A stretch of DNA of 64,000 nt, taken from contig NC_058342.1 in assembly GCF_905475395.1 (NCBI RefSeq), positions 32,942,140-33,006,139 on the forward strand, given 5' to 3'. The first letter of the stretch is position 1. The number at the start of each line of letters is the position of its first letter. This stretch comes from Chrysoperla carnea. Lineage: Eukaryota; Arthropoda; Insecta; Neuroptera; Chrysopidae. The notes below the pieces were generated by a model. It saw only the letters and a program-made list of their open reading frames with translations, ran no database searches and was not told the DNA's origin. Shown piece by piece: positions 1 through 12,700 of the stretch. The position numbers and the translations under genes were made by a program.

Positions 1-3000
1 AAGATTACCTGTTTCCTTTGAAATGGCTGCGGAATTGGGTGGTTACATAGTGCAATGTAATTCATTTTTATTTTATTTTTGCTCTAACAAAAAAAAAATC
101 GGAGCCTGAAATTTTTTGAAGGGAAAAAATCGAAAATATCAACAACAAAAAGTTATGTTTCAGAATTCCATAAAACTCAGTTATAAGGGTAATTTTGATC
201 CAAAAAATTCAAAAATCGAGTTCATTTGATGATTGGGCTGGTAGATTTTGAAAAAATCGAGTCCTTGGATCGATTTTTGGCGATATCTCAAAAATTACCC
301 ACCTAATCTTTAATTGAACCCGATTTTTGATTTTTTTGGGTCAATTATACCTTATAAACTGTGTTTCATCAAATTCCAAAGCAACAAAATTTTTTCGTTT
401 TTGAAATTTTTTGAATTTTTTTGAAGTTGAGTTGGGAAAAAATCAAAAAAATTTTTTTGTTTCAGAATTCGATAAAACTTAGTTTATAAGGTAATTTTGA
501 CCCAAAAAAATCAAAAATCTAGTTCATTTGACGATTGGGCTGGTAGATTTTGAAAAAATCGAGTCCTAGGATCGATTTTTGGCGATATCTCAAAAATTAC
601 TCGTTCAATCGTTAAATGAACATCAAAAATTGATCAGAAATGTCGTTTTTCTCAGAAGCTACTCTCCCAATCGCCTTATATACCCCATTTTTGAATTTTT
701 TGGGTCAAATTGACCCTATAAACCGAGTTTTATCGAATTCCTAAACAAAATATTTTTTTTGAATTTTTCGATTTTTTTGAAGGGGTACCCCTTGAAAAAA
801 TTCGAATAATTCGAAAAAAATTTTTCGTTTCCGATTTGGATAAAACTCATGTTATAAGGTAATTTTGAACCGATAATTTCAAAAATCCAGTTCATTTAAC
901 CTTTGGACATGTAGTTTTCGAGATAATAACAAAAATTGATCAGAAATGACATTTTTCTCAGAAGCTACTCTTCCAATCGCCTTATATACCCCATTTTTGA
1001 ATTTTTCGGGTCAAATTGACCCTATAAACCGAGTTTTGTCGAATTCTGAAACAAAATATTTTTTTTAATTTTTTCGAAGGGGTACCCCTTGAAAAAATTC
1101 GAATATTTCGAAAAAAAATTTTTCGTTTCCGATTTGGATGAAACTCATGTTATAAGGTCATTTTGAACCGATAATTTCAAAAATCCGGTTAATTTAACAT
1201 TAAGACGTGTGGTTTTCGAGAAAACAACAAAAATCGATCAGAAATGTCATTTTTCTCAGAAGTTACTCTTCCGATCGCCAAATGTACGCCATTTTTGAAC
1301 TTTTTGGGTCAAAGTTACTTTCTAAACATAGTTTTATCAAATTCTAAAACAAAAAAATTTTACCTCTTAAAAAAAATTGGAAAAATCATTTACTAGACTT
1401 ATGCGATTGGAAAAATCGTCAAATGATCGTAAATGAGCGTTGGAAACCCTAAACAAAGGGCTATATTCCGGAGCAGCTTCTATCAATAACTCAAAAATTT
1501 TCGTTTCTCCAGACCTTACAGCTGAATTGTTAGAGCAGAAGTTTGATATTATGTTTAACCGAATACCACCAATTAAAATTATTTTTCTGCTTTAGCGGAA
1601 TTAGGCGATTACGATCCTCAACAATTAGCACCCGGTTATTTATCAGAATTTCGATTTCTACATAGCCAAACAGTTGAATTAGAAAATCGTATTGCTGAAT
1701 ATCATAAAGCTAATGTGTAAGTACAGTAAAACCATTCAAAAATTACATAAAATATTTACAGTAAAATCTTTTTACAGAGGAATGCCACCATCTATGGCCG
1801 AATTAAATTACCTAGAAAAAGTCAAATGGTTAGAATTATATGGAGTCGATTTACACGCAGTATTAGTAAGTTAAACAAGTTTTACTGTACCCCTATCACT
1901 CCGCAAAAATTTAAAATTTTAAACTGAATTTTATGTTTTAAAGGGTGAAGATAATGTTGATTATTTTTTGGGCCTAACACCGAGCGGTATTGTTGTGTTA
2001 CGTAATACGGCGATTGTTGGTAATTATTATTGGCCAAGAATTACAAAAATTCATTTTACTGGTTGCTATTTTATGTTACGGGTCGCTGATAAAAATGTAA
2101 GTATTAAATTATGCACCAATACCACCCCTGCCCCCCGATTCAAATAACATTTCATTAAAATCGGACCAAATTTCGATCAGTTATAAAAAAAAAAACAAGT
2201 AAAAACAAACAAAAAGTTGTGTTTCAAACAAAAGTTGTCATCTCATTTACAAACTTAGCCTTACTTACTATAAAAAATTTCAGCTTGATATCTCATTTCG
2301 TTTTTGAGTTATCGTGATGACAGACAGACGGGCAGACAAGCGGAAATGGACTAATTAGGTCATTTTATGAACACCTATATGCGTTACAAATTTGCGACTA
2401 AACTAAACATATATACGGGATATAAAAAATGTAAATTGTTTTGCTTGAACGCAATATTTACTACATATATGTAAATAATATTGCCTATATTTGTAGAACG
2501 ATGAAAGTACGTATGGATTTGAAACACCATCGAAAGCAGCTTGTAAGCATCTATGGAAATGTTGCTTAGAACATCATGCTTTTTTTCGATTGTATCAAGT
2601 TTCACCGAGTACCGCCGCTGATATTTTTGGTTTAGGATCACGATTTCGATTTAGGTATGTTGATTTAATTTTAAGGATTCCGTAGAAGAAAAAAATTAGT
2701 TTAATTATTAAATATTTTCATGAATTTTGTTAGTGGGCGAACGGAAAAACAAGCTGCCCAAGATGCAAAATTATGTGTTCGTGCGCCACCATCGTTTTCT
2801 AGAACACTTTCTCATCGACGAAATGCTGATGGTAAGTTTAGTGTAATTGTTTCTTTGACCCGTAGTGGAACTTAAAAGATTCTTAACACAAAAAATACAA
2901 GCAACTTTTCTTTTTTTCAGGTACAAAATCAGAACGAAATGGAGATAATAGTCAAAATAAAGAAATTAAATTAGTTTCAATACCTCAACCGGTTCAAATG

Positions 3001-6000
3001 TAAGTGTAGTTCCTACTATCTCCACTCGACCCCCCTACCTTAGAGCATCAAGAGAAAATTGAATTACAGTGAAATCTGGTTAAGAGAGATGACTCACTGA
3101 CTCTCGCGCGAAAATTCACTCGCTGTCTCAGTTATAGAGGTAACTATGACGATAAAATCGTAAGAACAAATGCCAGATATCAGCCAGCTTCGTCCCCCTA
3201 ACAGTGGTAATTCAGTGCCAAAGTGTTGGGATCTGAGCATGGAATTCAGTTATGAAGGTTTCTCACTTATCCTGGTCTCATTTAACCAAGTTTCACTGTA
3301 TCTCCTGAAGTAATGTAGATTTAGTTTGACTGGTATCAAATGAAAATAGATTTAGTTTGATTGGTATCAAATGAAAGATATTTTATTTCAGATCGGATAA
3401 TCCGTATAGATCATTAACAAATATCGGTACAACTAGATCTCAAAAATCTGAGCTTGGTGGTGGAAACGATTCGCCACGGAGTACAAGAAGTGCTCCATGG
3501 ACTCAATCCCAACAGCAAAAAGGTTTATATGGAAATGGCGGTACCACACAACGGTCACCAAGTTCGTTAGATGCAATTGTTTCGACCTTACAACGATCAC
3601 AGCAATCGAATATACGACAGCGATCATCCTCGGTGGATAGTCATAGTTCAACGGATTCGAGAAGTATGCGTGGCGTTAAATATCGTCATCATCAAAGTCG
3701 TGCACATTCCGATAATGAAAGTGAATTATCAAAGAGTTCGAATCGTTCACGACGACATCGACATTCATCGGGACATCGAAGATCTACAGGCACCGATATG
3801 GATCCTTCACAAATGTCTTCCTCCAAGTATGAGTAAGTATATTTACTATTTCCTCTCGAAAATTCTTCGCCCTAGTAAATTTAATTAAAACGGTCCAAGA
3901 GACAATTCTTATAAGGGACTCGGCGAGTTTTCAGGGTAAACATTTACTTTGATATGAAGTGTCACATGGAGCTAATTTGATGAATCCTTTTTTTGAGGAC
4001 CTCCAGGAGTCTCGCCTTCGAATGACACGTTTTTCTCAAGGATTACAGTTCTCAGTTGGAACCGTTTATATCGGGATGATTTTAGTAAAAAGAATCACCG
4101 AATTGATAATATCCCCTCTACTAGTGTGAAAGGTTCCCCCTCTACTAGTATGAAATTGGTAATATCCCCTCTACTACTTCAAAAGATAACGATCATTGTT
4201 TTTATTTTTTAGGGATTTAAAATTAGTCGAATCGAAACAGCAATGGCGTGAGGTACAAAGATTAAAGAACGGTCGAAGTGTTCAACAAGCGAACATCGTA
4301 ACAAATCGTCGATCGAGTGTTGTAAATAGTTGTCATGAATCCGAATCAGAAATGTCGTATCGACAGAATGCTTCACGACGTCATCGAAAGCATCGATCCA
4401 GATCACGATCACCGGCCGAAGCAAAAGCACCATGGTTAAGTGAAGAATTAAAGAAACATGTGGAGTTCGATTTAATTGATACAACTGGCATGTCGCAGGC
4501 CCAACTCAAAGAAATACCGTACACGGTCGTTAAGACCAGTCATGCGAAACAAGTCAAATTAAAATATGGTACATCCAATTCGAATAAGAAGTAATTCAAT
4601 TGTTTTTTTTTTTTGTCTTATATTGTACACCCCCTCTTCGCATACTACATTCATGCAAAGACAGTGGAGGGTTCAGAGTTTCAATTAAGGGGAAATAATT
4701 TTTTTTTAAATTCCGGCCGTAGAGGGACAAAATTAAAAAAATACTTAAAAAAAGTCACCGTATAATAATACATACTGCATTGAACCCCTTGCCTTTAGAT
4801 CCGCCGCCTATTTTCGTAACCTAATCAAATTTGTAAAACTAAATGAATTTTTTAGGAACCTAAATGTACAGTCAAAATCGTCGCATATGATACAAAATCC
4901 AGAATATAGTCGAAATACAAATGGTGCTGTTCCTGGCTTTAATCATGAGCATACCGATTCAGGTTTAGGCGGTGAACAAGAATACGAGGATAGGTTTGTC
5001 AAATCTAATCAATATTTTCAATTTTCTAGAGTGGCCACAAATCGAGAGAAACAATTTTCAGAGCATGTAGTTGATCGGGAAGTATTATCAAATCAGAGTA
5101 AAAGGGTTTTTAATGTCTTACCCAAAAATCCGGACATTTAAGGAATTTTAAAAATTGGTTTTTTGTAGCCGCTCTGTTCTGTTGCGAATGATCTAGGAGA
5201 TCATTGAAGCGGATTTAAAATTTGATTTTGTTGTATGTTTCAGATGGATCCAATCAGCACGTCGATACGACCCAACCCGTTCCTCTGCGTCAACAACGCA
5301 TGACGTAACTACCTCAGTCCACAATCCAAATCCAAATAATATAAATAATAATCCAAATAATGCAATAAATAATTGTGTAAGTAATATGAATATGAATATG
5401 AGTATGGGTATGGGTCTTGATCCATCGATCCATCGATCCACACAGTCGTACGTAGGTCATGACGATCCACATCGTATTTTGAATACCAATACCAATACGT
5501 CATCGGCTACGTCATCATTTGTGAGTAAAACTTCATCTAGATTACAATTAGGGTCAGGCATTGGCACAGGCGCTACAACATCTAAATATAATAATATGCT
5601 GACATCCGCTTCCTCTTCTGCTTATAATCAAACTCTTTTGGCAAGTAGAGGTTCTTCTGTTAATAGAGATTTATCTGTGAGACTTTTTGCCACTTTGGAA
5701 CCGAAACACAATTCTGCTTCTAATAATAGCTTTAATCATAATTTATTACCTTATATTGGAACAAATTATATTAATCAAAATCAAAACCAAAAAATACAAT
5801 ACGTTCCAAATAATACGACGTCCACGTCCAATGATCATGGTCATGGCTCTAATTATTTGGGTTATGGTAGTTTGGGTCGCGTATTTGTACATCGTGACGG
5901 ACCATTAAGATTACGCAAGAATCATGTTGTTTAAAACGTCCGAAATTGTAAACGTTATGTAAGTATCACACTATTCATCAAACCATTCAAACAAATTGGG

Positions 6001-7449
6001 TGCATTCGTCCAAAACAAGTTCCTTTTAAGGCGAAAAAAAAATTGAAAAAACATGCTAATGATGTACTGGACTATGCGAACATCCTGTTGCCTAATCCAG
6101 TGACGTCATTTGCAGAACAAGATGAATTTCATACTCTTAAGCTGGCTCATCTTGGTACGCTTTTCTTTGTCAGGATACTTTTTTCAGTGCTTTAAAATGA
6201 CTTTTTTTTGGGGAACGCAACCAATAGTCGTGTTCAAAGTAAATAAGCGTTTGATATCATACTAAAAGCTTCTCTTTATTCTCAACAAAATCTATAACCC
6301 TATTTTCTTCCAATAGACCCATAAGTTTATAATTACTTGAAACCCGGTTAGGGCTTTGATCTTAGCGCTTATTTACTATAAACACAGTTAATCATCTTCA
6401 TTTTCCAACTTATTTTCATTTATTTTTTTCAAAACCTTTTTTTTTTTTTTTAATTTGAAAAAGATGGACATATTTTGAGATTTAACTCTAAAGCGATATC
6501 GCTTTATCCAATTAACCATTCAATGCATATCTTTTTCCTACTTCATAACCCGAGTAGTATAACTAGAAAACATTTTTTTAAATCATCGGCGAACTTTTCC
6601 TTTTTAAAGACCGATAAAAGACGCATTTTCAAAATTTATTAGTAATTAAGCAGAATGTTGGTTTTTTGGCTGTTTCGAGGCACACAGTTTACTCTCAAAA
6701 TATCATAGTTCCCTTATTTAAGGTAGTACGAGCACCAAGGTAATTTTAGATTTAGGGTCTAATTATTTTTATCTTATTTTCAACTTTGATGATGAATTTT
6801 GTTATAACTTTATGAATGTAGACGAAAAATAAGAATATAATTTTTCGATATTTGCCTTGCTTTTTAAAAAAATCAAGCCTTTTATCCAATTATCCTGGCG
6901 CTCGTAGATCCTTAAGCAACATTTTTTATTTTATAATGCCTAGACATCCCTTCTTATCCTTTTTTTTTTAAATAAATACAGCCGTTATTCTGCATAATTA
7001 CCATATAATTAAATGCTTTATTTTCGTTTTAAGCTCTGAACTTTGCTAAAGCTTCATTTTTACTTTTCCACCTGCCTTTTTCAAAATGGCGGCACTTATA
7101 TGACGTCTTTCCTCTATCGAATTCTTCCGTTAGGTTATATTATTCTATCGTATTCTTGGCTTTGGCCTCAAATCCAATGGATTTGAGTATAAATAAATTT
7201 TAACTGACATAATTTTTTTAAGATAAGAAGAAAAACTTTGCTCTAAAACCATTTAGGAGCTGCAAAGGACCCCGTAATTTTTGCATGCTAAATATTTGTT
7301 TTTTATTAATTTTTTTATATTATTTTCAGATGGCAAATGATAATCATCGATATGATCAAAATCCAAATTTAAATAAGAATACGTTAAATAAATCGAATGG
7401 AAAAAATGGCGGACCTGTGGGAGCCACTGAAATGACCACTGAATTATGA
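1..7449 (+). CDS. Band 4.1-like protein 4 (EPB41L4/NBL4-type FERM protein), 5'-partial
   Basis: FERM proteins of the band 4.1 superfamily link membrane proteins to cortical actin and polarity complexes. Exons kept in frame: 1-56, 1596-1716, 1778-1865, 1944-2096, 2497-2654, 2734-2831, 2921-2999, 3392-3832, 4213-4590, 4856-4993, then 5244-5934 (long form), or 5244-5376 joined to 7330-7449. The first four encode the F2/F3 lobes, with the hallmarks [53 protein letters not shown] and [23 protein letters not shown]-adjacent segment follows (GSRFRFSGRTEKQ). The tail is low-complexity, Ser/Arg/His-rich, and contains a conserved-looking block near 4434-4540 ([20 protein letters not shown] ... IPYTVVKT). 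The combination YFLGLTP with YWPRITK resembles EPB41L4A more than EPB41L5/Yurt, as I remember those families. The 5' end and F1 lobe lie upstream of the window. About 799 codons are visible in the long form. Confidence 0.9.
57..1595 (+). repeat. Intronic AT-rich tandem repeat, ~300-bp unit
   Basis: This intron of the band 4.1-like gene is mostly (about 80-1380) degenerate head-to-tail copies of a ~300-bp unit. Recurring pieces are GATCAGAAATG near 634, 938 and 1230, the block around ATTGGGCTGGTAGATTTTG at 232 and 534, and CCTATAAACCGAGTTTTATC near 714 and 1021. The same family recurs at 59,380-60,160 in the first intron of the ceramide kinase gene, so it is a dispersed element with internal repeats. 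No coding potential was seen. Confidence 0.7.
2200..2420 (+). repeat. Dispersed repeat copy (ACAGACAGAC ... GGACTAATTAGGT family)
   Basis: This intronic segment carries GAGTTATCGTGATGACAGAC followed by GGACTAATTAGGTCATTTTA and TGAACACCTATA. Related pieces occur at 34,240-34,440, 52,790-53,060, 53,590-53,665, 58,470-58,730 and, inverted, 61,690-61,930. It is non-coding, and its class is not recognised. Confidence 0.65.
5935..7329 (+). other. 3' UTR or last intron of the band 4.1-like gene
   Basis: This stretch follows the long-form stop codon (5932-5934) and precedes the alternative last exon. In the short form it is part of the intron 5377-7329; in the long form it is 3' UTR. It is AT-rich with no convincing ORF. 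A second good donor (GTAAGTATC) lies near 5959, so an intron within the 3' UTR is also possible. Confidence 0.5.
7330..7449 (+). CDS. Alternative 3'-terminal coding exon of the band 4.1-like gene
   Basis: A TTTTCAG acceptor is followed at 7330 by an open phase-0 stretch of 39 codons ending in a stop at 7447-7449. A strong GTAAGT donor at 5377 lies inside the upstream exon, also in phase 0, so the join is in frame and replaces the 186-codon tail encoded at 5377-5934. The encoded tail is Asn-rich and ends in MTTEL, which fits a class I PDZ-binding C-terminus (Thr at -2, Leu at 0). The long form ends instead in KNHVV. An AATAAA at 7559-7564 would serve this exon. Use of the exon is inferred from frame and splice sites only. 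Confidence 0.6.
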   Translation: MANDNHRYDQNPNLNKNTLNKSNGKNGGPVGATEMTTEL

Positions 7450-7558
7450 AAAACAAATATAATATTTTATTTTTGAGAATAATTTATATTTTTTATTTAT
7501 TTATTTTTATTTTTATTGAGTCATAATTTAGTGCTGTCCATTCCACTGTCCTCTTTAT

Positions 7559-7564
7559 AAATAA
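7559..7564 (+). terminator. Poly(A) signal, band 4.1-like gene
   Basis: A canonical AATAAA lies 110 bp after the stop codon of the alternative last exon, with GT/T-rich sequence downstream. Confidence 0.55.
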
Positions 7565-9708
7565 ACAACAAAATGTAACAATTCATAGAGTTAATTGTTT
7601 AAATACCTTGTATATACAATATAATCTGTTTTATATCATTGTTATGAAATGCCAAATGCAAAGCAATTGATGTAAAAAGTGGAGAAATATACTTAATTTA
7701 CAGAATTTAGGATTTGATTTTTCTTAGGCGTTCTAAAATCTGAAACTTTTCGGGGCAATTGATAAATGCGCGATGAAATGATAATCGCTTCATGTGTTCT
7801 AGTAAAATCGTCGCACGTTAAAATTGACGCTTGCCTGAAACCGTAGCGATAATAATTTTTAACACTCGTATTTTCTTCAAATACGCTAGCGCAAAGCGTT
7901 CTGAGTAAATTGCTCGAGTATTCTCGACTATACTCAATACTTTTCCACGAAATAATTTATTGTAATCCAGAATTTATCCAAGCGAAGGCACTATTTAAGA
8001 TTCTATACAAAATGAGAAACAGTAATACGTTTAATGGCAACCATTCATAAAATGCGTTACGCAAATAAAGGCAAGTAGGCGTATTAGTTAGAAGAGGCCA
8101 CGAAGACATTTGACATTTGTAGATCATTGCTTACTTTAATTTGTTTCTTGTACATTTATTTTTAATTTTAGATAATTAGGAAGGGAAGATAATTTCTGGC
8201 AATTGTTAAAGATAAACACGGAGGGAGGGCGTTTAATAAGCGAAATTTTGTGTGACGTATTTTGTAAATGGTCAAAGTCATCATAATAATCATTCCAAGT
8301 CATTTTTTTAAAAATCGTATTAATAATTGAGTGAAGTAGAATATTTTTTGGGCACTTTACACGTTTAATTTTTATACACAGGAAGGTCGAAGTAAGTTAT
8401 ACTTGGGCTGTTATTTTGTGTACCAAAAAGAACGCACCCATTGACTTTCTCAATGAAGTACCCCAAAAAGTGAAAGTTTTATTTCCCGCCAATAAAAACA
8501 AATTTGCTTTACTTTGATAAAAGTTGTAAAAATTAGATTAATTTTTTTAGAGAATTTAAAAAATATATTTGAAAAATGGAAAACTTTTTTGAAAATGTTA
8601 AAAAATGTTTATATTTAAGCAAAAAATAAAAAATAAATGATTTTTCATATTGTTAAAAAAAATGTATTTTCTTGTTATTCCTGTTTCCCCTTACAATTTA
8701 CGTAATAAATACATAGAAAATTTTCTAGGAAAATAGGTGTGAGACTAGGAAAATGTTAATATTTTAATACGCAGTTAAATATTAAATCAATATGTTTATG
8801 TAAATTTTCTAATAAAAACGTTAAAAAAAACTCTATAGGGAATTTCAGTTTATTTTTTAATTGTAATTTTCTATATAGCCGAACCAAAAATTACATTTGG
8901 AAGTTTACATTCAAGTCTCATAATTTTATATCATCAACAAATTACATTTATCCTCGAAAAAACCTGAATTTAAATAAAATTTATAAAAAAAAAAAAATTT
9001 CAAAATAATTTTTACAAAAATAAATAAACCAGATTTTGGCGGGTTTACAGAGTGTATCTAAAAATTGTGCCACAAGTAAAAGTTACATAATAAGTGTTTA
9101 GCATCATAAAATCTTTTACCATAAAAACAGTATTCGTTATATAATAAATAGTAGTCAAACATTGAAATTGTTTACAGAAAAATGGAAAAATTGTAGTAAA
9201 TCTTATTTTCTACAACTTTGTTGCCAGTAAAAATTTATATTTACTGATATTATTATAGAAATTTCAAGTATTGTATTTCTCTCATCTTTTGTTTTAGTCT
9301 AAATATTTTATTAACACTCGTGACATTTTATTATTTCGGTAAAAACTAAAATATATCCGAAAATTATCAAAGTTTAACTTTTTGTTTTGTTAGTACACCC
9401 AGATTTTTCTTTGGAAAAAAGATGAATTTTATTATTTTTGGAATAATGGTAGTTTTTGTGATGTTGAAGCTTTTCATTTGGAAAAAATTTCGAAATGAAT
9501 TAAAAATTGTTTTTGTTGAAAACTTAATATACGATGTGATATTTTTTGTGACCATCCGGTAGTTTGAAATAGGTGGTATTACTGGTAAACATTTATTTAA
9601 CGAAAATTGGTATGACTGTGTACCAAACCAAATGTCTTTAAAACTGAACTAAAGCTTTTTTTTTGTAAACTATCCACAAAAAAATCAAAAATAGTGATTT
9701 CAAATGCA
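7565..9708. other. Intergenic region and trithorax 5' leader
   Basis: These 2.1 kb separate the band 4.1-like gene from the trithorax start codon. They are AT-rich with many poly-A and poly-T runs. No ORF with recognisable similarity, tRNA or clear repeat was seen. The trithorax promoter and 5' UTR must lie here or farther upstream, but no TATA box or initiator can be singled out. Confidence 0.5.
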
Positions 9709-12700
9709 ATGGGACGATCAAAATTTCCTGGCAAGCCATCAAAACATGTAAATCGTCAGCGTGTAAATGTTTTAGCTTGCCCACAAAATCGTGAAACAAA
9801 AGTTGTAATTGCTGAAAATATATTTATTGGCCTGAACACGTCAAATTTGGATAGCAAAACAGAACAGGTATGTACACAATGCAAAAACATTTACAAATTT
9901 TTAGTTTTTACCTAGAAATTCTTAATAAAACGTTTGAAAATGGTTTGGTCGAACATAACCTTAAGTGAACATATTTTGTTTGCAGGAAACTGAAACGAAA
10001 AGCGAACAAGACGAAAGACAAACAAAGAAGTTTAAAAAGGCGCAGATTCAACGTAAACGACGTTTAGTTACGAAAAAAATAGAACCAATACGACGTACAC
10101 AGATTCGACATCGTACCAGATCAGAATTATTAGCACGACGATCCCGTTCAGCGGATTCCATCAACTTAGGTGGTAAATTTATTTTACCCCAGCGTAGTGC
10201 GCATTCATCGCGTGTTATCAAACCCAACAAACGTTTCGTGGACAGTGAAAACGAACCAGAACCAGTGAACAAAGTTAAAACTTCAAGTGATAGTTTAATA
10301 CAAAGTGAAACAGAAACAGAGATACGAACTTGTGATGGAGTTGAATCCCCTCGTGATTGTTCCCCGGTGAATAGCGATTATAGTACCACAAATCCTCAAT
10401 CAAATAATAATCCTCGATTAATATTACGTAAAGCAAAGTTACAATTAAATTCGAATCATAATTCACCGACACATCGACTCAACGATGGCGGACAAGGTCC
10501 ATTTTCTATGTCCGCATCATCGGTGGACACGGCCTCTGTATCACCCGGTACAGTTACGTGCGGTGTCTGTGGTGCTGTACGCTTTTATCGGTTTGTTAAA
10601 CAAGCTCGAAAGTTTAGTATATATAGTTGTGAATCCTGTCGAAAGTTTATATCGAAAATGATAAAACGTCAAGCGTGTAACAAAAACAATGGAAGTAATA
10701 CCTTAGCGAAATTAGTTTGTCATAAAGGGCAAGGTGTTTGTCATGTACCGCCAATTGTACGAAGTCAACAATGGAATTTAATTCGATGTGCGTACAAAGC
10801 TCGATGTCCGGCATGTTGGTTAAAAATGTGTTTGCGCTCATTTAAAATGCCACCAAAGTTACGATCAAATTTAGCTGAAATGTTACCCGCAAACATGCAA
10901 AGTATTGAAAATTTAGCAATGGACACAAATCTATCCACGTTTGGATGGAAGAAAATCATTACGCCAACGTTTGATAGTGTACAAGAACGGTTAACGCCAG
11001 CCACCAACGACAACGATCACCAACGTCCCACTCCTCCATTGTTACGAGCGCGTAAAAAGGATCTAACATCGACCTCAACGCCTGCAGGTCTGCTACCAAC
11101 CATCAACACATCGACCGATAAATTATTACTTCGACAAAAATTAAGTTTAAAAGGACCCCGAGTTAAACATGTTTGTCGGAGTGCATCGATTGTTCTGGGG
11201 CAAACTCCCGCCTTATTTCAAACGAACGTTCACGATGGGGATCATCATGGTCATGAAGGTGTTACGGGCGCAACAAATACTCAACAAACTCAGATACCGG
11301 AATGTCATAATGATTTGTCACAAGATTGTGACGACTGTCATCATAACATTATTACAAAGAGTTCCAGTGGCGCTAGCAGTGGCGGTAATTCTAGTAGTAA
11401 TGACAGTGAATTAGAAGATTCGAAAACATCATCGACTACGTCCAGTATTAACGATACTTATCATTCGTCTTTTAAACTTACACCGAAATTTCAACAGGTA
11501 ATTATTATTACACCCCGTATATTGTATAAATTACATATACAGGGTGGTAAATTAATCATACTATCGTCGCTTGAATAAGAACGAAGTTATCGACTCCACC
11601 CACATCATAAAATTAATTTTATATTCGGGTATAATTATGTGGGTGGCCCCTGTTATAGACGTGGTCTGATAAACGGAAATTTAACCGCGTTATTATTAAT
11701 TGAAATTCGTAAATTTAATTTTTAGGTATGTAGTGAACCTGTTTACGATGCTTTGGAAGTTCGCCAACATGGTTTTGGTCTTGTGATGTCACGGGGTGTT
11801 GTTCCAAAACAAGTATGTTTTTTATGTGGAAGTGCTGGGCAAGAACAGGTAATAATATATTATAAATAATATTCCTGTCAATATTTCTAAATAATTCTTT
11901 TTTTTTTTTCATAGTTAATTCATTGTGCGGTTTGCTGCGAACCATATCACGATTATTGTGTTGGTTCAGACGCAGCCACAGCTGCGATTGGTAGCTGGAC
12001 ATGTCCAAAATGTGTGATCATATGCTCGGGATGTTCGAATAATGCTACTCGAACCACTCCATGTTTACTATGTCGCAAATTATTTCATACAACTTGTCTT
12101 GGAATTGATAATGCTGTAAGTATTCGTATACAACCACCCCCCTCGCTCCTCATTCAATCCTTTTTTTAACTTCCTTTTTTATTTCAGACATGTCCTTTGT
12201 AATAATCCTTTGTCCTTGTTGTTATAAAAAAGGTATACAAATTGATTTTATAGATTGATTTAATTTTTGTAGTCATATTTTCCCCGAAATATGTTTCTCG
12301 CTATTTTTAGATCATCTCCTGTGATCGCCTTTAGTTTAAATATCCTGGAAATATTCAGATTTCACTAATTTTAAACGAATTCCCAGAAGAAAACTGTTTT
12401 TTTTCGACAAATTTGATAACTTTTAACATCGGTAAGGCCTCTCCAAACTGAGCATAGAAGATTGAAAATCGGTATGTAGGTCGGGTTAGTGTTCAGAATG
12501 TACTTTTTTGAGGCGTCAACATTCCCTCAACATGCCCCTCCCATTTTAAATTTATATTTAAAATGGGAGGGACGTGTTGAGGGAATGTTGATATATATAT
12601 ATATATATCCAACGATTTTCATGAAAATTAGTATGTAGGGGTTTTTTAGGGCGAAAAATCAATCTAGATTGGTTTCATTTTTAGAAATTATCGTTTTATC

